A stretch of 64,000 nt of DNA from Diogma glabrata (Eukaryota; Arthropoda; Insecta; Diptera; Cylindrotomidae). Made by a program: the position numbers and the translations under genes. The stretch covers positions 250,685,394 through 250,749,393 of the forward strand of contig OY856188.1 of assembly GCA_963693315.1 (NCBI GenBank), given 5' to 3'. The notes under the pieces were generated by a model. The model searched no databases and was not told the DNA's origin. It worked only from the letters and a program-made list of their open reading frames with translations. Shown in pieces: positions 34,190 through 44,884 of the stretch; position 1 is the stretch's first letter; the number at the start of each line of letters is the position of its first letter.

Positions 34190-36065
34190 ATTACTTCGGT
34201 CTGAAAGACCTAAGTATTACATTCATGAGCTCAAAGTGAAATTCTTACCCCCATTTTTTTTGACATTTCTCGACGTTTTAGGACCTCCTGATTCTAAAAA
34301 AGCAAAAAAAAAAAAAATGTATGTCTGTCTGTCGGCCGGCCGTCCGGCCGGCCGTCATTACCTACGCTGCAGGGAAAACCACTGGAGGGATTTCAAAATT
34401 TTTTTTTTCTAAAAATAGGTATACTCAAGGGACAGGTCCGAAAGGACGCTGTGTTCGATAACTGTACCGGAAGTGTGTCAAAAAAATCATTATGTGTGTC
34501 AAAACAAGGAAATTTGCATATTTTTGGCTTAAAAAACGTTCATTTTAAGTGATTACGAGTAGGAACATTGAATTTGGAGAAATCTTGATGGTCGGGATTG
34601 GTATGTGAGATCAAAAACTAGATTATTGCATTATAAGTTTGTCAAAAAAAAGTTGTCAAGTGTGTCAAAAGAAAGATTTTTATTTATTTTTTTACCGAAT
34701 TTTTTGGAAAAAATATAAAATTAATTGTTTGTTTGAAATGAAGTTTTATTATTATTATTGAGAATTATGGCATTATAAGTTTGTCAAAAAAGTGTTGTCA
34801 AGTGTGTCAAAAGAAAGATTTTTATTTTTTTTTACCCAATTTTTTGGAAATAAATTGTTTGTTTAAAATGATATTTTATTATTATTATTGAGAATTATGG
34901 CATTATAAGTTTGTCAACAAAATGTTGTCAAGTGTGTCAAAAGATTTTTATTTAGTTTTTTACCCAATTTTTTGGAAAAAAAATAAATTGTTTGTTTGAA
35001 ATGAAATTTTATTATTATTATTGAGAATTATGGCATTATAAGTTTGTCAAAAAATGTTGTCAAGTGTGTCAAAAGAAAGGTTTTCATTTATTTTTTACCC
35101 AATTTTTTTAGAAAAAAATAAAATTAATAGTTCGTATGACATGATATTTTATTATTATTATAGAGAATTATGGCATTATAAGTTTGTCAAAAAATAATGT
35201 CAAGTGTGTCAAAAAATGATTTCATTTAATTTTTTAGCCAATATTTTGGGAAAAAAAATGTAGCTGTTTTTATGACGTAAATGTAATTTAAAATGAAATT
35301 GGACATGGAAATTTTTGAATTTGTTGTAGTTTTTGAAATATTTTTGGAATTTTGAAAAAGTTTGTATTTTTGATTTTGTAATAATTTTTGCAATATTTTT
35401 AGAATTTCGGCAAAAGTTTTAATTTTTGACTTTGTAAGAATTTTTGAAAAATTTTTAGAATTTTGAAAAATCTTTAATTTTTGATATTATTATAATTTTT
35501 GAAATTTTGAAAAGTTTGAATTTTTGATTTTGTAATAATTTATGCAATATGTTTAGAATTTTGGAAAAAGTTTGAATTTTTAAGAATTTTTGAAATATTT
35601 TTTGGAATATTTTTAGAATTTTAAAAAATTTTGAATTTTTGATTTTATTTAATTTTTACAATATTTTTTGATTTTGTAATAATTTTAGCAAAATTTTTAG
35701 AATTTTGGAAAATGTTTGAATTTTTGATTTTGTGATAATTTTTTGTAATACTTTTAGAATTTTGGAACAAATAGAATTTTTGAATTTTGTATATTTTTCA
35801 GGATTTTGAAAATAGTTTCAATTTTTGATTTTGTAAGAATTTTTGAAATTTTTTAAGAATTTTGAAAAATTTTAAATTTTTGATTTTATTATTTTTTATT
35901 TTCAATTATTGATTTTGTAATAATTTTTGCAATATTTTAAGAATTTCGGAAAAAGTTTGAATTTTTAAGAATTTTTGGAATATTGGAATTTAGAAAAAGT
36001 TTAAATATTTAATTTTATTCTAATTTTTGGAATATTTTTTGGATTTTGAAAAGTTTTAAAATTTG
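34190..36065 (+). repeat. Hairpin/GGCCGGCC repeat family, copy B
   Basis: It starts with the hairpin ATTACTTCGGTCTGAAAGAC with its complement ACCTAAGTATTAC. Then come CATTCATGAGCTCAAAG, two GGCCGGCC sites at about 34334-34355, and five units of about 135 bp with GCATTATAAGTTTGTC and TCAAGTGTGTCAAAAG (34620-35200). A block of TTTTTGAATTTTTG-like words runs to about 36065. The terminal 230 bp present in copies A and C (CCGGCAACGTATTG...) is missing; instead the sequence flips strand. Confidence 0.75.
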
Positions 36066-37440
36066 ATTTTGATAAAATAAAAAATTCAAACTTTTTTCAA
36101 AATTTTAAAAATATTCCAAAAATTATTAAAAATTATGTATTAAAACTTTTTTCAAAATTCTAAAACTGGTAAAAATTAAAACAAAATCAAAAAAAATTCT
36201 TCCAAAATTATAATAAAATCAAAAATTTAAAATTTTTCAAAATTCTAAAATTATTCCAAAAATTATAACAATATCAAAAATTGAATTTTTTCCAAAATTA
36301 TAATAAAATCAAAGATTTAAACTTTTTCAAAATTCTAAAAATATTCCAAAAATTCTTACAAAATCAAAAATTGAAACTTTTTTCAAAATTCTAAAAAAAA
36401 ATTTAAAATTCAAAATTCTATTTTTCAAAATTCTAAAAATATTCCAAAAATTAGAATAAAATCAAATATTTAAACTTTTTTTAAATTCTAATAATATTCA
36501 AAAAATTCTTATAGATTCAAAAAATTGAGACTTTAAAATTTTTCAAAATTCTAAAAATATTCCAAAAATTCTTACAAAATCAATAACAGAAACTTTTTTC
36601 AAAATTCTAAAAATATATTTAAAAAATTTTTTGTTCAAAATTCTAAAAATATTCCAAAAGTTAAAATAAAATCAAATATTAAAACTTTTTCTAAATTCTA
36701 ATATTTCTCAAAAATTCTTATAAATTCAAAAAATTGAGACTTTCCAAAATTATAATAAAATCAAAAATTTAAAATTTTTCAAAATTCTAAAAATATTCCA
36801 AAAATTCTTACAAAATCAAAAATTGAAACTTTTTTCCAAATTCTAAATTTTCCAAATTCTAAAAAAAAATTTAAAATTCAAAAATTCCATTTTTTCAAAA
36901 TTCTAAAGATATTCAAAAAATTAGAATAAAATCAAATATTTAAACTATTTTTAAATTCTAATAATATTCAAAAAATTCTTATAGATTCAAAAAATTGAGA
37001 CTTAAAAATTTTTCAAAATTCTAAAAATATTGCAAAAATTCTTACAAAATCAATAATAGAAACTTTTTTCAAAATTCTAAAAATATATTTAAAATTCAAA
37101 AATTTTTTGTTCAAAATTCTAAAAATATTCCAAAAGTTAGTATAAAATCAAATATTTAAACTTTTTCTAAATTCTAATATTTCTCAAAAATTCTTATAAA
37201 TTCAAAAAATTGAGACTTTCCAAAATTATAATAAAATCAAAAATTTAAAATTTTTCAAAATTCTAAAAATGTTCCAAAAATTCTTACAAAATCAATTTTC
37301 AAAAAATTCGAAATAATATCAAATATTAAACTTTTTCTAAATTCTAATAATATTCCAAAAATTATAATAAAATCTAAAATTTAAAAATATTTAAAATTTT
37401 TCAAAATTCTAAATAAATTCCAAAAATTCTTACAAAATCA
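36066..37440 (-). repeat. Strand-switched AT-rich block with about 470-bp higher-order repeats
   Basis: From about 36066 the plus strand reads AAAATTCTAAAAATATTCC and related words, the reverse complement of the preceding block. Longer words recur: GATTCAAAAAATTGAGACTT at about 36513 and about 36987, and GAGACTTTCCAAAATTATAA at about 36737 and about 37213. This gives a higher-order period near 475 bp. Non-coding. Confidence 0.7.
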
Positions 37441-37445
37441 ACTCC

Positions 37446-37622
37446 TATATAAACAAAAATTATACTTCGCTAGAAGTGTAGACTATTTTTGGTTTATAAG
37501 CATTTATATTTTTTGGTAGTTTAACAATTTTTCTTCAATCTTGTGATTTGTGTAAGTTAAACTTGTAAGATTTGTGAGTAAAAGTTAGTGAAAAAGTGCA
37601 TTTTAAGGAAAATAAAATAAGG
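37446..37622 (+). promoter_or_regulatory. Possible TATA promoter with first exon and splice donor
   Basis: TATATAAA at 37446-37453 stands where the AT-rich repeats end. About 170 bp of less repetitive sequence follows, then ATAAG/GTAAGC (donor at 37622). A good acceptor, TTTATATTTTAG, occurs at 41761-41772, just upstream of the Helitron Met at 41825. Together they could drive a spliced transcript. This is inference from sequence signals only. Confidence 0.3.
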
Positions 37623-37657
37623 TAAGCTTTAGTTTGAGTTAGTAACAGTTTACAAAT

Positions 37658-37710
37658 CAAATTCTGCTTTGGACATAGCCCCCACCAGTGAAAAGCGCAA
37701 AGCAGATTTG
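37658..37710. repeat. Founder-like satellite hairpin
   Basis: CAAATTCTGCTTTG (37658-37671) pairs with CAAAGCAGATTTG (37698-37710) around a loop with CCCCCACCAGTG. The same hairpin, altered, lies in every 187-bp unit that follows and in both 488-bp copies. Confidence 0.7.
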
Positions 37711-37720
37711 AAATTAATAA

Positions 37721-38655
37721 ATATTACAATCAAATTTTACTTTGGACATAGCACCCACCAGTGGTAAGCGCAAAGTATATTTGATTTTAATAATTTGTTA
37801 TAAAAACTGGCTACTTTTGAGCGACCGACATGAATATAATATATATTCAATTGGTGGACCAAAAGCAGTAATGTTAGTATTTAAGTTAGTAATGGTTTAC
37901 ATAATAAATGTTACAATCAAATTTTACTTTGGACATAGCACCCACCAGTGGTAAGCGCAAAGTATATTTGATTTTAATAATTTGTTATAAAAACTGGCTA
38001 CTTTTGAGCGATCAATATGAATATAGTATATATTCAATTGGTGGACCAAAAGCAGTAACGTTAGTATTTAAGTTTGTAACAGTTTACATAATAAATGTTA
38101 CAATCAAATTTTACTTTGGACATAGCACCCACCAGTGGTAAGCGCAAAGTATATTTGATTTTAATAATTTGTTATAAAAACTGGCTACTTTTGAGCGACC
38201 AACATGAATATAATATATATTCAATTGGTGGACCAAAAGCAGTAATGTTAGTATTTAAGTTAGTAACGGTTTACATAATAAATGTTACAATCAAATTTTA
38301 CTTTGGACATAGCACCCACCAGTAGTAAGCGCAAAGTATATTTGATTTTAATAATTTGTTATAAAAACTGGCTACTTTTGAGCGACCAATATGAATATAG
38401 TATATATTCAATTGGTGGACCAAAAGCAGTAACGTTAGTATTTAAGTTTGTAACAGTTTACATAATAAATGTTACAATCAAATTTTACTTTGGACATAGC
38501 ACCCACCAGTGGTAAGCGCAAAGTATATTTGATTTTAATAATTTGTTATAAAAACTGGCTACTTTTGCGACCAATATGAATATAGTATATATTTAATTGG
38601 TGGACCAAAAGCAGTAACGTTAGTATTCAAGTTAGTAACAGTTTATGAAATTAAT
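37721..38655 (+). repeat. 187-bp satellite, five tandem units
   Basis: Unit starts are about 37721, 37908, 38095, 38282 and 38469; the last unit is 3 bp shorter. Units differ at only a few positions, for example ATGTTAGTATTTAAG versus ACGTTAGTATTTAAG, and these variants alternate between adjacent units, suggesting a two-unit higher order. Each unit holds CACCCACCAGTGGTAAGCG between inverted arms. The four overlapping open frames of about 75 codons simply reflect the repeat: 187 is not a multiple of three, so they are not one protein. Confidence 0.9.
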
Positions 38656-38966
38656 AAATGTTACGATTATGTTATAATAATAATATATTTTATTTATTTT
38701 TTATTTGTTTAAGACAACTAGTCTCGAACTTATTTGTTCAAGACAACTAGTTTCGAACTTATTTGTTCATCTTCAGGTCATTTTTTTAAAACTGAATTCA
38801 CTTACATCTACAAACAAAAGCGTACTTAATTGTGTATAAATATGTAAATCTACAAATTGCTTTTATTATTTTATGTTGATTACGATTTTCAAATTTTCGA
38901 AAAAGAAGAAAAAACTTACAAGAGTTTTTTATAGTATATAAAAATTAGATGTTAGATATATTTTTC

Positions 38967-39935
38967 AGGTTCAGAAAAACGACCTGAAAATGAATAACAA
39001 GTTCGAAATTAGTTGTCACAATCAAAATATCACAATAAAAGAAAGTTTTCTTAAATAAAAAATATAGAGTAAAACAAATGTATCAATATTAATTAATAGT
39101 TGACAAAATTTACAAAATTGCAAACAAATCCTGCTTTGGTCAGCCTCCACCAGCGCAAAGCAGATTTGAAATTAATAAATTGTTGCTATCAAATTTTACT
39201 TTACTTTTTAATTTTAATTTTACTTAAAGTAGATTTGATATTAATAATTTGTTAAAAAAACTAACTATTTTTGAGTGACCAATATTAATATAATGTATAT
39301 TCGAATTGTTCACGAAAAGTAGTAACGTTAGTAAAAATAAATGCAATAAAAATTTACATCAATGTTAATTAATTTCCATCAGTGATAGGCGCAAAGCAGA
39401 TTTGAAATTAATAAATAATAAATTTATTTACAAAAATTTTCAGGTTCAGGTTCAGGTTCAGAAAAACGACCTGAAAATGAATAACAAGTTCGAAATTAGT
39501 TGTCACAATCAAAATATCACAATAAAAGAAAGTTTTCTTAAATAAAAAATATAGAGTAAAACAAATGTATCAATATTAATTAATAGTTGACAAAATTTAC
39601 AAAATTGCAAACAAATCCTGCTTTGGTCAGCCTCCACCAGCGCAAAGCAGATTTGAAATTAATAAATTGTTGCTATCAAATTTTACTTTACTTTTTAATT
39701 TTAATTTTACTTAAAGTAGATTTGATATTAATAATTTGTTAAAAAAACTAACTATTTTTGAGTGACCAATATTAATATAATGTATATTCGAATTGTTCAC
39801 GAAAAGTAGTAACGTTAGTAAAAATAAATGCAATAAAAATTTACATCAATGTTAATTAATTTCCATCAGTGATAGGCGCAAAGCAGATTTGAAATTAATA
39901 AATAATAAATTTATTTACAAAAATTTTCATAAATG
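38967..39935 (+). repeat. 488-bp direct tandem duplication with TTCAGG junction
   Basis: GACCTGAAAATGAATAACAA occurs at 38981 and 39469, and everything between repeats almost perfectly to about 39928. The junction (39441-39461) is a short GGTTCA repeat, which may have mediated the duplication. Each copy contains a diverged satellite hairpin (CAAATCCTGCTTTG with CAAAGCAGATTTG). The first 37 bp is inverted relative to 38740-38777 (GACAACTAGTTTCGAAC...CTTCAGGTC). Confidence 0.85.
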
Positions 39936-40001
39936 CATCAATAAAGAAAATTTTTATACAGATTTATATTGTTTTATTCATAAATTATATGTATTGTATG
40001 T

Positions 40002-41754
40002 ATTACTTCGGTCTGAAAGACCTAAGTATTACATTCATGAGCTCAAAGTCAAATTCTTACCCCCACTTTTTTTGACATTTCTCGACGTTTTAGGACCTCC
40101 TGATTCTAAAAAAGCAAAAAAAAAAAAAATGTATGTCTGTCTGCCGGCCGGCCGGCCGGCCGTCCGGCGTCATTACCTACGCTGCAGGGAAAACCGCTGG
40201 AGGGATTTCAAAAATTTTTTTTTCTAAAAATAGGTATTCACAAGGGGCAGGTCCGAAAGGAAGCTGTGTTTGATAACTGTACCGGAAGTGTGTCAAAAAA
40301 ATCATTATGTGTGTCAAAAATAGCAAATTTTCATATTTTTGGCTTAAAAAACGTTCATTTTAAGTGATTACGAGTAGGAACATTAAATTTGGAGAAATCT
40401 TGATGGTAGGGATTGGTATGTGAGATCAAAAACTAGATTATTGCATTATAAGTTTGTCAAAAAAATGTTGTCAAGTGTGTCAAAAGAAAGATTTTTATTT
40501 ATTTTTTTACTTAATTTTTTGGAAAAAAAATTAAATTAATTGTTTGTTTGAAATGAGATTTTATTATTATTATTGAGAATTATGGCATTATAAGTTTGTC
40601 AAAAAAATGTTGTCAAGTGTGTCAAAAGAAAGATTTTTATTTATTTTTTAACCCTATTTTTTGGAAAAAACAAAATGGTTTGTTTGAAATGAAATTTTAT
40701 TATTATTATTGAGAATTATGGCATTATAAGTTTGTCAAAAAAATGTTGTCAAGTGTGTCAAAAGATTTTTTTTTAGTTTTTCACCCAATTTTTTGGAAAA
40801 AAATAAAATTGTTTCTTTGAAATGAAATTTTATTATTATTATTGAGAATTATGGCATTATAAGTTTGTCAAAATATGTTGTCAAGTGTGTCAAAAGAAAG
40901 GTTTTTATTTATTTTTTACCCAATTTTCTTAGAAAAAAATAAAATTTATAGTTTGTATGGCATGATATTTAATTATTATTATAGAGAATTATGGCATTAT
41001 AAGTTTGTCAAAAAATAATGTCAAGTGTGTCAAAAAACGATTTCATTTATTTTTTTAGCCAATTTTTTGGAAATAAAATGTAGCTGTTTTTATGACGTAA
41101 ATGTAATTTAAAAAAAATTGGACATGGAAATTTTTGAATTTGTTATAGGTTTTGAAATATTTTTGGAATTTTGAAAAGTTTGTATTTTTGATTTTGTAAT
41201 AATTTTTGCAATATTTTTAGAATTTCGGCAAAAGTTTTAATTTTTGATTGTGTAAGAATTTTTGAAATATTTTTAGAATTTTGAAAAATTTTTAATTTTT
41301 GATATTATTATAATTTTTGGAATTTTGAAAAAAGTTTCAATTTTTGATTTTGTAATAATTTTTGCAATATTTTTAGAATTTTGGAAAAAGTTTGAATTTT
41401 TAAGAATTTTTGAAATATTATTTGAAAAAATTTAAATATTTGATTTTATTCTAATTATTCGAATATTTTTGGAATTTTGAAAAAGTTTGATTTTATTTAA
41501 TTTAACAATATTTTTGGAATTTTGATTATAATTTTCCGGCAACGTATTGATGTTTCGTGTTAGTTTTGTAATAAATTTTTAAACAGAGATAAAAAATACT
41601 TGTACTTTAACAAAGAGTTATGTTTGATATATATCGCTGTCCAAAACTAAAAACTATGTCCTCATAAAAGTTTTTTGCCGAAAACTATATCAAAATCCTT
41701 AACCCAGACCGAAGTCTTGATATCTCAGAGCTGTGAGATTTCAGCCCCTCCATA
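40002..41754 (+). repeat. Hairpin/GGCCGGCC repeat family, copy C (full length)
   Basis: It has the same hairpin start as copy B, a GGCCGGCC array at 40146-40165, five units of about 135 bp (40440-41040), a shorter AT-rich block, and the terminal segment with CCGGCAACGTATTGATG, AACTAAAAACTATGTCCTC and ATCTCAGAGCTGTGAGAT, a small hairpin, ending CCCTCCATAT. Limits are set by comparison with copy A (5667-8032, inverted). Copies B and C are closer to each other than to A. It has no coding capacity. Confidence 0.8.
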
Positions 41755-41824
41755 TTTTATTTTATATTTTAGTCGTCTTTTATCTTTCAAGAAGGACGGT
41801 TTTCGATATTTTTCGATTATTTCG

Positions 41825-42022
41825 ATGCCAAGACTACGTCGTAAACGTTTGGATGTGAGTGGTACATCGAGTCGTCGGAATAAAAGAGATTATATGCGTA
41901 ATATGCGTAATAATGTTGATTTTATGAATGATGAAATGAATGGTAATAATGATGGAATGAATGCTGAAGCTGATGTTGTTGTGAAGATTTTCGGTTCTGT
42001 CAAAGCACTTATATATACCTAG
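41825..42022 (+). pseudogene. Helitron protein N-terminus, copy 2, cut by an internal deletion
   Basis: MPRLRRKRLDVSGTSSRRNK, then RDYMRNMRNN, is a basic start of the kind found on Helitron proteins. Asn/Asp/Glu-rich sequence follows. Near 42000-42020 the frame reaches TAG, and the homologous protein continues in another frame with RIDGNEMINKFV. The junction lies where several hundred codons of a normal Helitron protein, including the HUH box, should be. Confidence 0.65.
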
Positions 42023-43841
42023 AATTGATGGAAATGAAATGATTAATAAATTTGTATGTACTGAAATCCCTGATCCCATTCTTTTTCCTAAATTACATGA
42101 ATATGTGAAACGTCATATGATGCATGGACCATGTGGTGCTCTAAATCCCAATTCTGTTTGTATGAGAGATGGTAAATGTAGTAAGAATTTTCCAAAACCT
42201 TTTTCTGAAAATACTAAAGAATCTGTGAATGGTTATCCTTTGTATCGTCGACGTGATAATGGTATGAGTGTTGATGTACGTGGTGCATCTCTTGATAATA
42301 GATATGTTGTTCCATATAATCCTTATCTTCTTGCAAAATTCAATTGTCATATTAACGTTGAAATATGTACGACTGTTAAAAGTGTGAAATATGTTTACAA
42401 GTATGTATATAAAGGGTATGATTCTGCCAATGTTGAATTGAGAGTGAATGGAGAGAATGCAGTGAATAATGATGATGCGATTGTGGGAAATGAAATTCAA
42501 GATTTTTTGAATGGACGGTATGTTGGTTCGACTGAAGCTTGGCGCATATTTGAATTTCCAATGCATTTTCAATCTCATACAATTATTCGACTTGATTGTC
42601 ATTTGCCTAATAGACAAAATGTTTATATCAGGAATGGTAATGTGGCTGGTGCAGTCGCAAATGTATCAAGAACAAAATTGTTAGCATTTTTCCATTTGAA
42701 TTCCATTGATAATTTAGCTAATGAGTTTTTGTATACAGAATTACCATTACATTATGTTTGGCATGATCAAAGTAAATCGTGGAAAAGAAGACAACGTGGG
42801 GCTGATAAAGTTGTTGCTCGATTATATATGGTTTCTCCAAAAGATATACAATTGTTTCATATGCGTTTACTTCTGTTGCATGTTCGTGGTCCAAAATCTT
42901 TTTCTGATCTACGTATGTATGAAGGTGTTGAGTTACTTTTACCTACTTTTGTTGCAGCATGTGAAGCTCGAGGTATTGCAACAAATGATAATGAATGGCG
43001 TGAATGTTTACTTGAAGCTTCAGAAATTCAATCACCAAAACAGTTTCGTCAATTATTTGCATTTATCTGTGGTTTGAATGTTCCTCCGAATGCTTTAGCT
43101 TTATGGATTGAATTTAGAAATAGTATGATTGAAGACTTTTTACGAAATTACGATGAAGATGTGTCAATTAATCGAGCCTTGATTGAAATTAATGAAATTC
43201 TTCTTACACATAATACTTCATGTGGTGATCTTGGTCTTCCGATTCCACAATATAACTTACAGATTGGCGATGTAGGTCATTTTGATATTGAAGAAGAAGC
43301 TATAGTTTTCGATAGAATGTATGAAAATGCAAATAATGAGCAACGTAGTGTGATTGATATTGTTTTGCGTGAAGCTCAATTCCATGATACTGGAAGTAAT
43401 GTTTTTTTCTTGACAGCTCATGCAGGTTGTGGCAAAACTTTTGTTCAAACGGCAATCATTCATAAATTTAATTCATTAAATCTTTCGTGTATTGTAACTG
43501 CCTTCAGTGGTATTGCATCAACTCTTTTGATTGGGGGGCGAACTTTGCATAATGTTTTCAAATTACCAATTCCATTATTAGAGAATTCAATGCCAAATAT
43601 AACTCCAAACAGTGTACATGGCACATATATTAATAATGCATCAATCATTATTATAGATGAAATTTCAATGTGTTCTATTCATGCTTTAAAATTAATTGAT
43701 CGTTTGTTAAGAGATTTGACTCCAAACGAAGAAAATAAAAATAAACTGTTTGCAGGTAAAACTCTTTTACTGAGCGGTGACTTTCGCCAAATTCTTCCAG
43801 TTATACCGCATGGCTCACGTTCTATTTTAATTGAAAACTAG
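42018..43841 (+). CDS. Helitron Rep C-part and helicase N-part, copy 2
   Basis: 600 codons from Met 42039; homology starts a few codons earlier at RIDGNE. Rep section: CTEIPDPILFPKLHEYVKRH, GPCGALNP, NGYPLYRRRDNG, and the tyrosine box KYVYKYVYKG near residue 120. A linker includes RGPKSFSDLRMYEG and TFVAACEARGIA. Helicase section: AHAGCGKTFV (Walker A) near 467, IIIIDEISM (Walker B) near 540 and LLLSGDFRQILPVI near 577. Helicase motifs beyond this are absent, because TAG (formed at the MITE junction) ends the frame. It lacks the HUH histidines and the helicase C-terminus, so it is not autonomous. It is about 95% or more like copy 1 where they overlap, judged by eye. Confidence 0.88.
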   Translation, partial: PRIDGNEMINKFVCTEIPDPILFPKLHEYVKRHMMHGPCGALNPNSVCMRDGKCSKNFPKPFSENTKESVNGYPLYRRRDNGMSVDVRGASLDNRYVVPYNPYLLAKFNCHINVEICTTVKSVKYVYKYVYKGYDSANVELRVNGENAVNNDDAIVGNEIQDFLNGRYVGSTEAWRIFEFPMHFQSHTIIRLDCHLPNRQNVYIRNGNVAGAVANVSRTKLLAFFHLNSIDNLANEFLYTELPLHYVWHDQSKSWKRRQRGADKVVARLYMVSPKDIQLFHMRLLLLHVRGPKSFSDLRMYEGVELLLPTFVAACEARGIATNDNEWRECLLEASEIQSPKQFRQLFAFICGLNVPPNALALWIEFRNSMIEDFLRNYDEDVSINRALIEINEILLTHNTSCGDLGLPIPQYNLQIGDVGHFDIEEEAIVFDRMYENANNEQRSVIDIVLREAQFHDTGSNVFFLTAHAGCGKTFVQTAIIHKFNSLNLSCIVTAFSGIASTLLIGGRTLHNVFKLPIPLLENSMPNITPNSVHGTYINNASIIIIDEISMCSIHALKLIDRLLRDLTPNEENKNKLFAGKTLLLSGDFRQILPVIPHGSRSILIEN

Positions 43842-44251
43842 GAGGGCCCGGCGTGCTTCGCTACGCTTATAAATAAAGTTTTTGCGTAGACATTTTGTTG
43901 ACGTAGAAGCAATGATTTCAAAAAGTGGTAATGAGAAATGCTACCATATAATTTTTAATTTTTCTTTTTAAATATATGAATGAAAAATAATCAGAACTCT
44001 AGCTGATCAGTTCGGATATATGAAAAATTAGCGAAGCTTACTTGAAAACTTATTTGATCGCTAATTTTTCATATATCCCAACTGATCAGCTAGAGTTCTG
44101 ATTATTTTTCATTCATATATTTAAAAAGAAAAATTAAAAATTATATGGTAGCATTTCCCATTACCACTTTTTGAAATCATTGCTTCTACGTCAACAAAAT
44201 GTCTACGCAAAAACTTTATTTATAAGCGTAGCGAAGCACGCCGGGCCCTCC
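43841..44251. mobile_element. 411-bp near-perfect hairpin MITE, TA duplication
   Basis: Arms of about 190 bp begin GGAGGGCCCGGCGTGCTTCG. I count two differences between them. The loop is about 25 bp. TA flanks both sides (43839-43840 and 44252-44253). The first G completes a TAG that ends the Helitron frame; the uninterrupted target would also read TAG, so the stop may be older. No coding. Confidence 0.85.
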
Positions 44252-44253
44252 TA

Positions 44254-44325
44254 GTATATTTTAATAGAATACTGTAGTTTTGTTGAATCTAAATTTAATT
44301 TGTTTTCAAATAATTTTACATAAAA
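44254..44325 (+). pseudogene. Helitron coding remnant beyond the MITE
   Basis: Past the MITE a frame reads ILIEYCSFVESKFNLF and stops. The first words (ATTTTAATAGAATACT) echo the sequence just before the MITE (ATTTTAATTGAAAACT), suggesting a small duplication. The remaining helicase motifs are not found. Confidence 0.35.
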
Positions 44326-44635
44326 AATTAATTCAGTTTATTCTACAATCTTATAAGCTCAACAATTATTAACAATTACCTAGCTAGATGACTCTGATTC
44401 GTCTAGGGTTGCTTTATAAAAGAAAATTCTGAATATTCCTTACAAAAGCAGTGATCAATTTGATTCGTGTTCCTCTTAAATTGGATTGATCTTTTTTTTC
44501 CCAAACGTCGTGACGTGCTCTAAATAATATATGTAAAAAGTGCTTTTGGTGTATGTACAAAAAATCCAACAAAAAAATAAAATTTGTAGCTTTATTCAAA
44601 GCTTTAAGAAATCTAAATCATGTTCGAAATCTAAT
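44326..44635. other. AT-rich spacer
   Basis: Nothing recognised. A weak hairpin (CTAGATGAC with GTCTAG) lies near 44380-44405. Confidence 0.45.
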
Positions 44636-44884
44636 AGTCTAAGAGTCAGTGATCGTCAGACTTACGGTATGTTAGCAAACTCCATATTGATGCTAGGTAT
44701 ACTTTTTCACCTGTCGTAGGTGAAATGGGTATTCCGGACACGCCCAAAGGAACCATCGACGGGGATAGTGAATACCCAGTGACAATGACAGACATGCTGA
44801 AAATAATACGATTATTAATGAAGCATTACATGAGTCAAACATCAAAGAAGAAGAGAATGTCTTTAGTTACTTAACAATTCAATA

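Larger units (their letters stand above)
30608..44325 (+). mobile_element. Helitron copy 2, composite with nested LINE, satellite block and MITE
   Basis: The 5' end (ATCTTCTTATATATATA near 30607) resembles that of copy 1 (TCTTATATATTAATACGC). The shared leader continues after the nested LINE at 33863-34189, and the coding part lies at 41825-43840. Between them sits about 7.6 kb of repeats. The coding part breaks off at the MITE (43841-44251); a short remnant follows it. I cannot identify a 3' hairpin with CTRR, so the right limit is uncertain. Its span is large because of the nested insertions. Confidence 0.6.

Noticed and set aside
36066..37440. Regular repeats that might suggest a CRISPR-like array
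   Set aside because: Repeats are degenerate, unequal in spacing and AT-simple, in a eukaryotic TE context, with no cas genes.
37658..37710. Hammerhead ribozyme in the satellite hairpin
   Set aside because: The conserved hammerhead core words (CTGATGA and GAAA in the right positions) are absent from the units I inspected.
37742..38515. Four similar open frames of about 75 codons in a row
   Set aside because: They are the 187-bp satellite read in successive frames; the period is not a multiple of three and each frame simply ends in the next unit.
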